Shown: in pieces, positions 11,957 through 24,597 of the stretch
How positions within the stretch are numbered: position 1 is the first letter of the stretch
How the letters are laid out: each line of letters begins with the position of its first letter
Assembly: GCF_000150275.1 (NCBI RefSeq)
Contig: NW_002060952.1
Span: 952,482-1,016,481 of the forward strand
Length of the DNA stretch: 64,000 nucleotides
Direction of reading: 5' to 3'
From: Trichoplax adhaerens
Taxonomy: Eukaryota > Placozoa > Uniplacotomia > Trichoplacea > Trichoplacidae
Program-made: the position numbers and the translations under genes
Notes under the pieces: generated by a model
What the model was told of the DNA's origin: nothing
What the model saw: the letters and a program-made list of their open reading frames with translations, nothing else
Database searches by the model: none

Positions 11957-14900
11957 ATGCCTCATGCCAATTACGATCTTTCTAAACTTTACGAGCCAGC
12001 AACACAAGAACTTCGGAATCAACAAATCCCTGATAGCGACATTCATATCAATAGCTCACCAAGCGATACTTCGAACACTAATACAGCTTTGACAACAGAA
12101 AATAATGGAAGAATGTAAGTTACTATTCGAACTTTTTGCACGCTACCTCTTATATCATTGCTGGAAATAAATAAAAAATATGACTACAATGGACTTGCTT
12201 GTAGTATTTTGATCATTTTCTTTTTGCAATAAATAGACAACCTACTGTAGTGTAGAGAGTTGAACTGTATGCAATTTGGATAAGGTATTAAAATTAGGCG
12301 CCACCATGATATCGTTTCTAATTGGATGTTCTACTTTTATAGATCACACTCTGGTAATGGTAAAATGCCGTCAACGAGTATGGTAAGTGTTTACAAAATG
12401 ACCTATAGTATATTGATATCAAACCGATAGAGAATGCTTGTATAAATATATTTTTTTTTTACTAACCGGCGGGATTTATCTTCATGTTCGTAATCGCATT
12501 TGCTATATGAAATCGATCCATTATTTTATCCAATTCTTGTACCATGTTTTTGATTGATTTCTCTCAATTTACTTACAATCACTTAATCGTGATCAAGTAT
12601 AAACTTACTGCATTGCTAACCAATGATGACACTGTTGATTCAGTTACTAGAATAGATTGCACCATACGTAGTACAGCACTTTCATCATACTTGGTTAGAT
12701 TGAGTAACTTGACAGAGAAAGTGTTTCTAATTTTACCCAACTATTCTTAGATACCTCATCCCTACGACATGACAACTCGTAACTTTCCTCGACGTGATAG
12801 TCGGTAAGAAAGTATCTTCATTTTTGCATTCTTTTGTAGGAATAAACATATGAATAGGCTGATCGCTAACCGCAAACAGAGTAGAAGACTCTATGTAGTA
12901 AACCTGCTTTTTTTTGTATAGAACACAAAGTGCAAGTAGCACCCGAGCATTAGAGCTACTCAGATCAACTGTACAGTATTCTTTCAATAAAGAAATTATG
13001 AAGTTATGTGAAGAAAATCTAATGGTAAGTTGACTTCCTACGGCGCCTACAAATTAGTGAGATGCAATACACAAAATAGGTCGATAAAACTTGCGCAATT
13101 ACCGTAACTACCGTGTTATCTCACGAATAACGAAAGCTTTATAATCGCCATCAAAATCGTGTAGTTATACGAAATTGCCGCAAAGAATATCCGAGAGAAT
13201 ACAGGCGATAATATAACTCGAGATGATATTTACGCACTGATTAGGAAAAGTCTAGATGAGGTAATCGTATACTAAATGACTATCGATGTGGTCATACTCA
13301 TTCTAGTGTAACTATATGATCATTCCGACGTTACTAATCTTGCTTGCCAGTCTTGAAAAAGAGTTTTAATGTCTTTGAATATATACCATTCATTCAGTCA
13401 AAAAGAATGTTCGAACCTGGCAAAACGAAAGCTTCTCAAAGTGGCGAAAAGCGTGAAAGAATAAAAGAGCCTAGGATTGAGAAATATAAACACAAAGTAA
13501 TAAATGTTGATTTCGTTATCGCTATCTTCAGTTAGTTATCTATTTGAAAATAATTACTCATAATTATAACTTTACGAATAGGCCGCTACAGTAAAACAAA
13601 ACATTCATGCAACAGTTGCAGCCAAGAAAAAGGGAATTAAACTTAAGGTTACTATTTATTTTTTCTGAATCGAATTTAATATTTTATTGCCGCTTGCTTA
13701 GTGCTAAACGTGTCGTTTTTGGTAGTAATATTATCCGTATATTTTCTCTCCCAACAGCGAAAGGTTCGTGGTAAAGGTGCAAAAGGGTGAGTTGATTATT
13801 TTTGTTTGCTTAATCAAACGTGTAGCATTGATAGGCTGTATTCTTCCCTGCAGTGAAAGAGGTAGTAAAATGGCCCGTCTAGAAGATAAGCATCCAGCTT
13901 TACAGGTAGAAAGAATTATTACCGAATGGTTATGCTTTTAATTCTCCAGGACATTTTGTTTACTTCGTAATAATTATTGTATACCTACTTTAGTGGCATG
14001 AAGATGACGTCGATTACAACACAAGATTTATTCTTGGATCAAAAGCTAATAAGTTAGTTGGTACATTGTTATATCCTGTTAAGATATAGCATATGTCAAG
14101 TCTGATTATTCAACGTCTATATAGGATTCTTGGTTACAGCAGTGCTCGTGGCCGTTTATATAGCAAGCATCCACAATTGTTTAAGGTACTACCAATGCTG
14201 TGTTAGTCATTATAAGTAAATTTTATATTTCGTTTTGTAAAGACATTACTAATGACTGTTATAGTACGTCGGCGATCAAGATGACCGACAATGGCTTTAT
14301 GATAACAAGTTATTACCGATTACCGGAGGAAAGGTATGATAATTATAATTAGAAATTTGGACTGTTGAAAACGATGGCTGTGATATGCAAATAAGTATAC
14401 TATTGACTCACACTTTTCTTTAACCTATAATCGTAGGCATACATGTTAATAGCAAGACGCGTCAAACAACTTGTCGAAGATTTTGAAGAATACCGGTAAA
14501 TTCTGATCGTCATCGATTATTGAGAATAAATATTATACCACAGGGCTATACTTCACGCCAGTTAATAACCTATACTGTGTATGACCAATTGATCAAACAG
14601 GAATAACGATACCATACAGGGGAGAAAAGAAGAACTAAATGGTTTTCATGTTCCTAGACAGATGATAGAAAAAATGAAAAACGCTATCAGAGCGTCAAGA
14701 AAAGCTGCAGAATGTTAATAAATAATAAATTACGTGATACTTTCTATTGCAGTATCTATAGTATCACTGCCTATGCAATTAAATTTAATTACTGACGTAA
14801 AGTTTTTTATTATGTTATAGCATCTACAAGAAGATACAATAAGGTGCATCGAAAACAAGATACTAAACAATCGACAGGTAGCGATGAGAAAGAGAAACGT

Positions 14901-15215
14901 AACTATGTAAGTCATACATCGGCAAAGAGTAATCAGATAGAAAATGGTAAATCTAAGGAAACGGATAAAAGCTCCGATACAACAAAAGGTCATTCCCTAA
15001 ATGAAAAAGAACTGAGACGACCAGCTTCAGCGTCATCATCGAGGAGAAGTTCAAGGGAGAAACCACCCGTTATCTATTCTCAAGATAGTAGTTCTTCACC
15101 GACTGTGGGGGCCAATAATTCCGACGAAGAAACTGATGATGCAGAAGAAACGCTAGAAACCAACCGAAAGTTACAGTACGAAGAGAGTCAAATGTTGAAG
15201 CAAGCTCGTGAATGA
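11957..15215 (+). CDS. DNTTIP1: DNTTIP1 (TdIF1) homologue, MiDAC histone deacetylase complex subunit
   Basis: Fifteen exons join in phase to 495 residues: 11957-12114, 12343-12382, 12751-12803, 12922-13024, 13165-13260, 13362-13496, 13582-13647, 13758-13786, 13854-13905, 13994-14052, 14125-14185, 14265-14333, 14437-14495, 14601-14713, 14821-15215. Residues ~90-150 (LELLRSTVQYSFNKEI, LYEIAAKNIRENTGDNI) match the N-terminal dimerisation domain that scaffolds HDAC1/2 and MIDEAS. Residues ~160-235 are basic. Residues ~240-365 (TRFILGSKANKILGYSSARG, RLYSKHPQLFKYVGDQDDRQ, ITGGKAYMLIARR) match the SKI/SNO/DAC-like DNA-binding domain. The protein is nuclear in known animals. It is longer than human DNTTIP1 (about 330 residues) because of a Ser- and charge-rich tail in the last exon. 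Reading through the last donor would instead stop at TAA 14717-14719. The least certain border is the acceptor of exon 6, placed at AAAAAG|AGT to keep frame. Confidence 0.88.
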
Positions 15216-17160
15216 AGAATCGATTTCAGCTAGTGTGCGATGATATAGGGTGTTTTATTAATATTTAGAGTTAAGGATTATTAACTCCCTAATGAAATGT
15301 TAATCTCTGTCATAGAGATACTAACAGTTATCAAAATGTGTAGGAAATAGGATGTTGGACTGTTATTCCTACAAGCTATTTAAGTTTATATGGCTGAAAT
15401 GCAAACGTTGGCATAATTCTTGTTGACAATTTTATTCCTTAATATTGAATTTAAGTTATTGCAGTTTACGAGTGCAATTTGAAATATACTTGGCATTGGT
15501 TATGTGCAACAGCGGTATCGTACTTGCGAATTCCAATATATCTCTCAGGATTGTTTATGATGAAAGTATGGATACCCATTAAGTCAATATTATTTAAAAT
15601 TGTTATGAAACCGTAAACGTACTGTACAAATTAATATTATTTCGTTTTATTATATCGTCAATAAGTTTGTTATTTAACAATTATTAGAGCTCGATATTTT
15701 GAATTTTATTCACTACCAATTTGAATTGGCTATCTCCTGGAGTACTATTTAGAGTAAATGACTATGTATTACTATTCGACATTGACTAATCAGATTTCTC
15801 TCATTCTTATACTTTTATACCATGGACAAAATTTATTGTAGAATATGATAATAGCCAATTAAAATGTAATCGTTAAATTAACCAGTTTCATTCCTAAGTA
15901 GCAATTTAATGAGATTCGGCCTGTAATTTAGGACAATAGATAAAATTTAATTGATGCCATGTTTAGATAACGTTGGCATACTATACTATGCATCACATTT
16001 TGTATGACAATCATCCTCAAGCATCGTGATTCTAATTGTATGAAAGATGGAGGTAATGGAATATAGATTGACTGAAAGCTACATAATAAAATTCTTTTAA
16101 CATTGTTAAATCCTTACCACAACGTTGTAATTTACATTGCTGCTGCTTATCTGCGCAATTATTACCTTTTTGTTCGTCGAAAAAGTTGAATTTAGTTGCT
16201 AGACTATCATGCAACAGTAAAATCATCGATTGAGGAGCCATCACATGGCTGCATGATCCTGCGTGATATCACGTCTTAGATATCTATAGCGGTTTGCACT
16301 AAATTGAAGTATTTCATGGCTTAAGAAATTGGAACTGACGGTAATAATTTTAACAGAACTGAAATATTACATGATCTCGTATTTCTAGTTAGCTATAGCC
16401 GCTTAATTATATTATTAATTGCAAGGGAGTAAAGGGGTCCATGAATCAATTATGTTCTGATCATAGATACTCATACGTATACGTATGTCTGGTATCAAAT
16501 ACCGAATATTAAGTAAACAACAGTTACAGCCTTACAGCAAAATGATCAATGTCAGCTAACTGAATTATTGAAACAAAATTTCCTACAAGTATGATAAACA
16601 TTTTTAATACAAAATTATCCAAATCCTGTATATGGCAACTACAAGTAATTACATTTTCTACTACTGTATAATCGATTCACTGTGAGTGTATGGCATTCAG
16701 TTCCTACTACGGTATACCAAGCATATGTAGTTTACGACAGATTCATGCTCCTTCAGTGATCAAGGCCTAAACTTCGATAGCTGGCTATTAATAAATTTGT
16801 TTACTATTAAAATTGAATCGTATATCAATTCTAGGATGATTTCTAGCTTCTCTTCTATAGATTGCAGAGCAATCAAATGGCAGAAATTCTATTCAATTAC
16901 CGACTAATCAACGTATCGATTGGTAGGATGAAAGCAGAAACGGATACAACCTCGGTGTGTAATTGTTTTATTAGGTCTGAAATGGATTAAACTTCTCTCA
17001 GAAATATACTTCGATATCTATTACCCATCAATAGTACGAAAATGAAAATTAACTATGAAAGCAATCACTGTACACACTCTGATATCAGTCTAGTTGTAAA
17101 CCAATTTCGGGCGCTCAAGATGAAACGGCTTTAATATTGTCTTGACCGTAGATTTCCATC
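15216..17160. other. Intergenic region between DNTTIP1 and the GST gene
   Basis: AT-rich, with no supported gene. The frame at 16032-16244 (minus) is unrecognised. From about 17080 the sequence is the 3' flank of the minus-strand GST gene and matches the flank of the GST pseudogene at about 34280-34360, so the duplicated block begins near here. Confidence 0.5.
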
Positions 17161-19993
17161 TTATTTTTTAGGCATGTAAGGAAGCTTGAAGGGATAGCGT
17201 TTGTCACTTTTTAAATAATCTATTACTGCAGGTCTGTTAAACATTGAGTTGTAGTACTGCGCCAACTTTGGGAATGGTTTCAACACGTCAGTTTTTGCTT
17301 GATCAGGAGAGTCGCCTGGGAGTAAAAACTGTCCAAATTCAATGTTTGCATCAAGAGCAGCTACCAACAAATAGTCTACCCACGTTAAATGACCATGAAT
17401 AATATAATCGGATTGCTTTTGCGAGTTGGTAGATTGTGAAGGGATCAGTCTTTCAAAGTATCCTAGCCATGTAGGTAATGTGGATTTTAGATATTCATCT
17501 CTCATTGCGACTGAAAAGCTTGGATCATACATAATTTTACTCAGTTGTTTTCCCATGTCCTCTAGACAAGCAATATAGTTTAGAAATTAATATTTCATAT
17601 TTATACTCAAATATTGATGCCCAAGGATATACATCCATAGTCGATAACTTACCAATTCCCGCAGCAATCATGTTGCAATAATCCAATTCATCACATTCAC
17701 AATCTAATCCAACCGAACGACCCAAGTACCTAAGGATAACTAAGTCAATAGATACCGGAATAGTTAGCATTGATGTACTAAATCTCATAAGCGAGATGGA
17801 TTGAAATAGTTGTATTACATATCAAATTTAAATTTAATCATTCTTAAGCAAAATGATTCAGCCGCTTTGGATTACTATGCAGAGAAACATAACGTAATAT
17901 AAAAAGAATTGGCCCTATTCATTCTAACTTGATAACACATCGCTTATATAAATAGCTAGAAATAAACTAGCGTACAGTCACTTGATCCTATGTCTAATTT
18001 TAGTACATCAATGATTTGCTTCATGTTGGATATTCAAAACGTGGCGTATAACATAAAATTATCAACAATAAGATATGACTTTTCCTACCGTGGCTTTGAA
18101 CTAGCTTAACTCCATCGCTGGTTTCGATTGCTGGAGCTTTAATAATTAATATAACAGTAGCCAGAAGAGTCATAGAAAATGATGATTAGAAAACGAATAG
18201 TTAGCTAAAAATTACAATTACTCCAAGTGGAAAATTGTAAAACTTTATATACAATATTATTATTCTGCAAGACAGCAATTACAGTGGATTATTACCATTA
18301 TGGCTAGAAATCGATCAAAATTGAGACTACGCTCAATGTACTTTTGCTGAGGACTTACAGCCTTTAATACTATTGTAACAGACTGTTGCTAGCATCTTTA
18401 TTAGATTGTATTATATTGGTATGTAATAAGCAATGTGTTCGTAGTTTTGTCTGTACAAGTTGCCTTTGCTAAAAATTTCTCTAATTGCTGTCTTTCTGAA
18501 GTTATTTTACACAAGTTTTCAACTGTTGTACTTGTTATACTGGTATAGTCAAATACACAGATAGGTATGGAATACTTATAAGACCTATGAAGTATATAAC
18601 ATATACACACAATATTCGTAAATGGTTATAAAGCATGTTATACACGTTTATCGAGCTTGGTTATGGATTGTGCTATAATGATCGCTAACATCGGGTGAGA
18701 AGATAGCTATAGGCAGGATGCCTAGTAACAACACTTGTAATTTCAATACAGAAACGCTATTGCCTCATTTTCAGGTTCAGCAATTTTTCATTATTTACAA
18801 AGGGTGGAAGAAATGTATCTTAGCATCGAATTAGTTCACAAACTGCTTGAATTGATCATGACTTGCTACTTGATTGTACATATTGCCTTACTTACTTTGC
18901 TATATTATGTGATTTCTGTATTCAATACTATACAGTATTATAGACAACTGATGCATATGCAATGGCAGCACTTGCCATTCAATCTTATAGAAAGCATTAC
19001 GATATCACTCTATTCAAGTGAAATGTAGGTCTTTATCAATTGGGTTATAGTGATGCTAACTATAGTGTTGTAAAAGTATTGCCTTAGCCTACGACTTGAT
19101 TTGATGCAGTCGTTGTTACAGAACAGAATAATCCCTGTCAAGAAAAATTGGATTATTTGTTCTACTCATTTGTCGCAGGCTGCAAAATGATTTAGCACTA
19201 GCTTTATCACTATGAGTTAAATTAGACGTAGCTTGTTCGATTCTACACTGTTATCATATTACAATTTGTTTGAACTAGATGAGATGATATCAATAACTTG
19301 CAACAGCACGTTGTAGCTTTCCATATTAGCACTTCAGAATCCAAGGTGTTATCCCGTTGTATCGGTCAATTCTTGCACAGTTTGATTTTCCATCCAAACA
19401 TACTCTGGAATATTTGGTAATATGACTGACTTGATTGACAGTATACCGTGGTCAAATCATTCCAAATGAGATTGAATACCGTCATTCAATATTTGAACAT
19501 TGAAATCATACCTTACCCCTATCGTCTCTAGACATTGATTATGATGTATTCTAGAGAATCATTTGGATGGTATGTTGAATATTGTCAAGTAGGTAATGTG
19601 ACGGATTGTGCTTGGCACTAGCAGCGAATGCAAGTTAGTTGGACATGCATAGCGATGGAAGCTATTATTATCCTTTGCTATCCACTCACCCTGGCCAAAT
19701 AAGTATAACCCACTCTTTAATCCTTCTTGTTTTGCGTTAGGCCAAGTCTCTCGTGTATATCCCATCTCAGAATAAGATATATTATAATCATTCATCAGCA
19801 ATCGCATCGCTTCGCCACGGCCACGTCCAGCAAAATAATGCAATTTGACATGCTTGATGTCTTTGATTGGAAAACAACCCGCCTTACCGTGGACTAGTCG
19901 ACTGACTGTTTTACTTACTAGAGCTTCATGGCCAGTATAATGTAATGCAATTAAACTGGCAATCAAGACAACAACAAGTGTTGCAGCACTCAT
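17161..19993 (-). CDS. Sigma-class glutathione S-transferase-like protein with N-terminal hydrophobic segment
   Basis: Four exons on the minus strand, 19690-19993, 18089-18136, 17653-17739 and 17161-17561, all joined in phase 1, give 279 residues. The thioredoxin-like half has VKLHYFAGRGRGEAMRLL (Tyr in the usual catalytic place), LFGQAPAIETSDGVKLVQSH (the cis-Pro and Gln-Ser glutathione contacts) and ILRYLGRSVGL. The helical half ends with LTWVDYLLVAALDANIEF and FPKLAQYYNSMFNRPAVIDY. This is the sigma/HPGDS-like GST pattern, which uses glutathione for conjugation or prostaglandin-type isomerisation. Unlike usual cytosolic sigma GSTs (about 200 residues), it starts with a hydrophobic stretch (TLVVVLIASLIALHY) that may be a signal peptide or anchor, and the broken second copy has the same. 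ATG 19991-19993 was chosen because this start is shared with that copy; an in-frame ATG also exists at 20107. Confidence 0.87.
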
Positions 19994-20639
19994 CTTGCAG
20001 CAAGAAAAGTTAGGAAGGAAAAGCCACTTGGAAAGAGCGATTGGACGACAGGAAAGGCTAGTTTGCAAGTTTCCTTCTCCAATTTTGATACGTGGCCTGT
20101 GTTTCAAATCGACAACAGTATTATTATGGCCATCTGGCTAGCATTATCGACACAGTACAGTAGAGTACTTCCATCGTATACAAATCTGTATACCATGGAT
20201 ATCGATGAGTCATTGCCCTCTGATGACGTGGCGGTTGAGACTCACTTTTACTAGCAGATGAGGTACACTGTGCCTTGACCTCTACTGTAAGTCATTCAGC
20301 AATGTCCTCCGTGGTGCGCACCAGTTCCCTCTCGTTCTGCGATCGATCTTCAACTCTCCATCATGAGTTTGGGGGGGAATTGGGGCATCAATTTGTACAA
20401 TATTAATCGCAAATGCAATTAGTAAACCCTAGCCATAAGAAATCTATGTGTATAGGAAGGAAGCAAGGCTCATAACGATTGGTTTTGAAGCGCTTGACCG
20501 ATAGTTTTGACTGTTTAAATACATCGACTATTGATACACGATGTTGAATCGATTGTCTGCACTACTTTGAACGCCTAGAACTCCAGCAATTGTGGCCAAA
20601 TTTCCCTGAAATTTCATCAAATGATCACTCATGAAGAAG

Positions 20640-20697
20640 CTTAAATATATATTTAAAAGCCATTTGAAGCTTAAATATATATGTAAAAGCATTTCTA
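20640..20697. repeat. Short direct repeat, two ~30-bp units
   Basis: GAAGCTTAAATATATAT occurs twice about 29 bases apart, each followed by a TAAAAGC-type end. No function assigned. Confidence 0.6.
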
Positions 20698-20759
20698 AAT
20701 TGAATGATCAATTTTGGGCAAATGAGCCCACTAATTTCAAATGACTTCCCATTCATCCT

Positions 20760-21430
20760 GTATGGACGCTGTACTTTGAACACACATCTAGCCATCGGGT
20801 CTGCATATACAGAAATATTCTATCCCTTTCTTTGAGTAATTTCTGGTTCTACTCTATTGACGCTGTACTTTCAACATACTTCTAGCCATCGTATTATGGT
20901 GATCGGGTCTGCATAGCAAACAGAAATATTCTATCTCTTCCTTTGAGTAGTTTCCTGTTCTACTGTATTGACGCTGTACTTTCAACATACTATAGCCATC
21001 GTATCATGTCGATCAGGTTTGCTTAGCAAATAGAAGTATTCTATCTCTTCCTTTGAATAGTTTCTGGTTCTACTGTATTGACGCTGTACTTTTACTTTTA
21101 GCCATCATATCATGTCGATCGGGTCAGCATAGCAAACAGAAATATTCTATCTCTTTCAGTAGTTTCCGGTTCTACTGTATTGACGCTGTACTTTCAACAT
21201 ACTTATAGTAGCTATCTTATCATGTCGATCAGGTTTACATAGCAAACAGAAATATTCTATCTCTTCCTTTGAGTAGTTTCTGGTTCTACTGTATTGACGC
21301 TGTACTTTCAACATACTTATAGCCATCGCATCATGGCGATCGGGTCTGCATAGCAAAAGAAATATTCTATCTCTTCCTTTTAGTAGTTTCTTTTTTCTAC
21401 TGCATTGACGCTGTACTTTTATCACAAGTC
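20760..21430. repeat. Tandem array, about seven ~110-bp units
   Basis: The word GACGCTGTACTTT recurs at about 20765, 20859, 20970, 21080, 21182, 21296 and 21407, so spacing is 94-114 bases. Units also share GATCGGGTCTGCATAGCAAA and ATTCTATCTCTTCCTTTGAG. The long minus-strand frame here only reads through the repeat. The array is absent from the matching interval next to villin B. Confidence 0.85.
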
Positions 21431-23289
21431 CATTTGAATAGTAAGAGACATAGTCAATAAGCGTAGACTAGTATGATAGTAGCTAAAGTCTTGGACCAAG
21501 AAGCTACTGGTCCACGCACAACTTTCACTTGGCATTACTGTACACGGTTAATCCGTTGTAGGTAATGAGATTGATCCATATGCTTGCATTTTCACATGGC
21601 ATGCTTATAAATGATATATCCGACCAGATCGATAGCAGCACGCGACACTGGTATTGAAAGATCCTGTTTGTACGCGTAAGTCTACGCAGGAGGCAATAGA
21701 AGCGCCACATCAGCAAAATCATAAATCAAATTTCACTAGACTAAAATGAAAGTGCTAAATGTCATTCATGCGCATTCAAATCAAGCCTTTTTAAAACAGT
21801 TCTTAAAGCCAGTGGTTCAAGAGCTAATCTAGGAAGGTGCTATTGACTAATAGATCAAGTAAGATAGAACAAAACAACAAAAATCAATAATATTATCCAT
21901 CATTCTTTCCGGTGCGATGTATTAAATGTGTGAGAAAATACTAAGAAAAACAACAATAACATAAACGATACGAGTGCGGGATATTTTTGTTTGCGGCATG
22001 AATACCGGACGTTATTGACTAAAGAGGTAGCATGGCTCGTTCCCGTAGGCAATAAAGTTCATCTTTTCTAGACATGTAATAACAATTTTACTTCGAAAAT
22101 AGAGAGTAGAATTGCAATTGCTTCCATCCTTTCTGACGGCAGGGAGAAATATCGATAAATTAAATTATATTACCAATGTCAAAACTACAGTACCTTTCTA
22201 ACGACAAACTGTAATTGATTTGGCGCATCAAGCGGACTTTCCGAATTGATTACTAAGAAAAATAATAAGTTTTCAACTACATTAGGCACAAATATAAATA
22301 CATGATCTCTTGCAGCAATCCTAAATATCTTATTACTGTACAGTGTTCAGTAAAGTGATATTAGTAGGCATATCCCCGTTAGAACACTAGTACAAGATCG
22401 AAATATACTGTCAACATTTTGGTATGGATTGTCTAAGAGTCGATGCCAACATTATACAGTTATTCTTAGATTGCAATTAGAAAACTCGAGGAGACTGCAT
22501 CAAACAATTACAATTCAGTATCAATTGTGTTATCAAAGTTAACCAGATACCCTTATTTATTACATAGCAGCTTTTATATTGATCATCTATTAATTATTAT
22601 TTTGAATTGGTCGACTAGTTATCTCCTAGAGGGACATAACCAGACAAAGAGATTGCGTCTTGAGTCCATTTTTCAGTTAGTCATCGAAATCTTGTGCATA
22701 AAGCCAGGTAAGACTATCTGATACATTGTAGATTGAAAACTGTTCTTGCAAGTGCATCTAGATATTCTACTGCAATAGTCATTACACATAAAATAAACTA
22801 TCGTGAGTGAGTTAATTAACACAGTGGATGATATCGATCGTTGATCAATACTGCAGTGAAGGCTAAACTGCTAATTTTATTTTTTCGTTTGAAATGAAAT
22901 TGTCTACTAGACAGCGTGCATTGTAGCTCCTCTACACATTGACAGTAGAGCTATGACAATGAAGTATCCATTCATATCGTATTTTAATTCTATCTGACGT
23001 TATAAATCAAACCTAAATTTTTCTACAATGTTGAAAAGAAATGTTCACCAGTCTACAAATCATTTAGCCGTGTTTTGTAATGGTTATCCGTTGCAATTTG
23101 CGGTCAATGTAGTCGAAACATGGATAATATTGTGCAGTTTTATTTACATTTCCCGTTTCAAAACGACATTCAAAACACGTTCGCTCTTCTACCATTTAGT
23201 ATTATAATTTCATAGCAACATAAAAAGTATGATTTACCTTATTGTTAATTAAAATATACTAGGATGATAACGTCGATAAACCTAAGGAT

Positions 23290-24420
23290 AATATTGACTG
23301 AAGTCGTAATTCGGTCGATAAACGATAATTTCATTTATGATATGAGAGAATAATGGACTTGAGAGTAATACTTTACTCGAAATCTGTTTTGACTTTCTAT
23401 CCGACACTAGTCTCATTTTATAGGATCACCAATCATTAATTTACTATTAACTGTAGTTTATTTTTATGGCTACCTCTATTTGATAGTAATATTGACCAAA
23501 GTCATGATCCAAGAAACGATACTTTTTAATTATGAGATAGAATAGGATAGACGACTTAAGGGCTATGCTTTACTCGAGATCTAATTTCCTTTTTACTATA
23601 TCATATACTAATCTCATTTCAAAGGATCGTAGATTTCATTTATCCTATTGCTAATAGAAATTCACATTGATAGCGGCCAATACGCTAATACTCTATTGTC
23701 TAAAGTCATGATCCAATAAACGATAATAATATTATTTGTAAAGCGGTAAAATAGTTGACTTTAATGTATTATCTTGCACGAGATCTGATTTGCCTCCTAC
23801 GATATGCCAATGTTATTCCATGTGATGATAAATTACTATGCCTTAACATAACTGTTAAGTAATACACACTTTTGATATTTGCCCTTATTATACTGATATT
23901 ATCTACAGCCATGATCTAAGAAACGATAATTTTTATAAATGACATAGAATAGGATAGCTAACTTGAGAGCTATGCCTTACAGGAGATCTAATGTGCTAAT
24001 TTCCTTTCTACTACATCACATACTAATTTCATTTCACTAGATCGTGAACTATTCATTTACCTTACTGCTAATAGAAATTCACTTTAATAGTTACCAATAT
24101 GCTAATATTATCGAAAGTCACGATCCAATCAATGACAACAATTTTATTTTTGAAGCAGTAAAATAGTTGATTTCTATGTATTATTTTACATGAGATCTGA
24201 TTTGCTTATTATGATATGCTGATGTTATTCCATATGATAATAAATCACTATTACTTAACATTACTGTTAAGTAATGATATACACTTTGACGTTTGCCCTT
24301 ACTACACTAATATTATCTAAAGCCATGATCCAGTTAGCGTCAATTTTGTTGATGACATAGCAGAATATTTGACTTTAAAGAAATACCTAACTCGAGATCT
24401 GATTTGCTAATAGCACTACA
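23290..24420. repeat. Tandem array upstream of villin A, six ~205-bp units
   Basis: Units are marked by variants of AAAGTCATGATCCAAGAAACG at about 23300, 23499, 23702, 23907, 24114 and 24320, a steady 199-207 base period. Each unit also carries CGAGATCTGATTTGC-like and ATAGAATAGGATAG-like words. The related array before villin B has only four units. It ends ~180 bases before the villin A start codon and so may overlap its promoter. Confidence 0.8.
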
Positions 24421-24519
24421 TTAATAATTGCAATAACAAAGATTAGAGTAAATAGTTAAAGCTTTTCTTGAATACGTGATTAAGTCAGCCATATGTTCAT
24501 GATTGAACATATGTGTGTG

Positions 24520-24597
24520 CTTTATCCCTCTGACTGATATTCGGTTATCCTGCTTCGATCTTCACTTTAGTCTTGTATTGACCCCACCTAGACAGCC
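24520..24597 (+). promoter_or_regulatory. Conserved 5' leader/promoter segment of villin A
   Basis: The last ~80 bases before the start codon (GATATTCGGTTAT, CACTTTAGTCTTGTATTGAC, AGACAG) are almost the same before villin B (41090-41156), while sequence further upstream is more diverged. This fits a 5' UTR or core promoter under constraint. No TATA box is called. Confidence 0.4.

Larger units (their letters stand above)
19994..24597. other. Region between GST gene and villin A: repeats and villin 5' flank
   Basis: No gene supported. It holds a ~110-bp tandem array (20760-21430), then sequence that matches the flank of villin B: 22640-23270 resembles 39640-40260, and 23300-24590 resembles 40300-41150. 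Open frames at 20063-20254, 21156-21425, 21525-21722 and 22527-22721 are by-products of repeats or unrecognised. Confidence 0.55.

Noticed and set aside
21156-21425. 89-codon minus-strand frame with repeating peptide
   Set aside because: It is produced by the ~110-bp tandem array; the frame follows the repeat and no start context or partner exon is seen.
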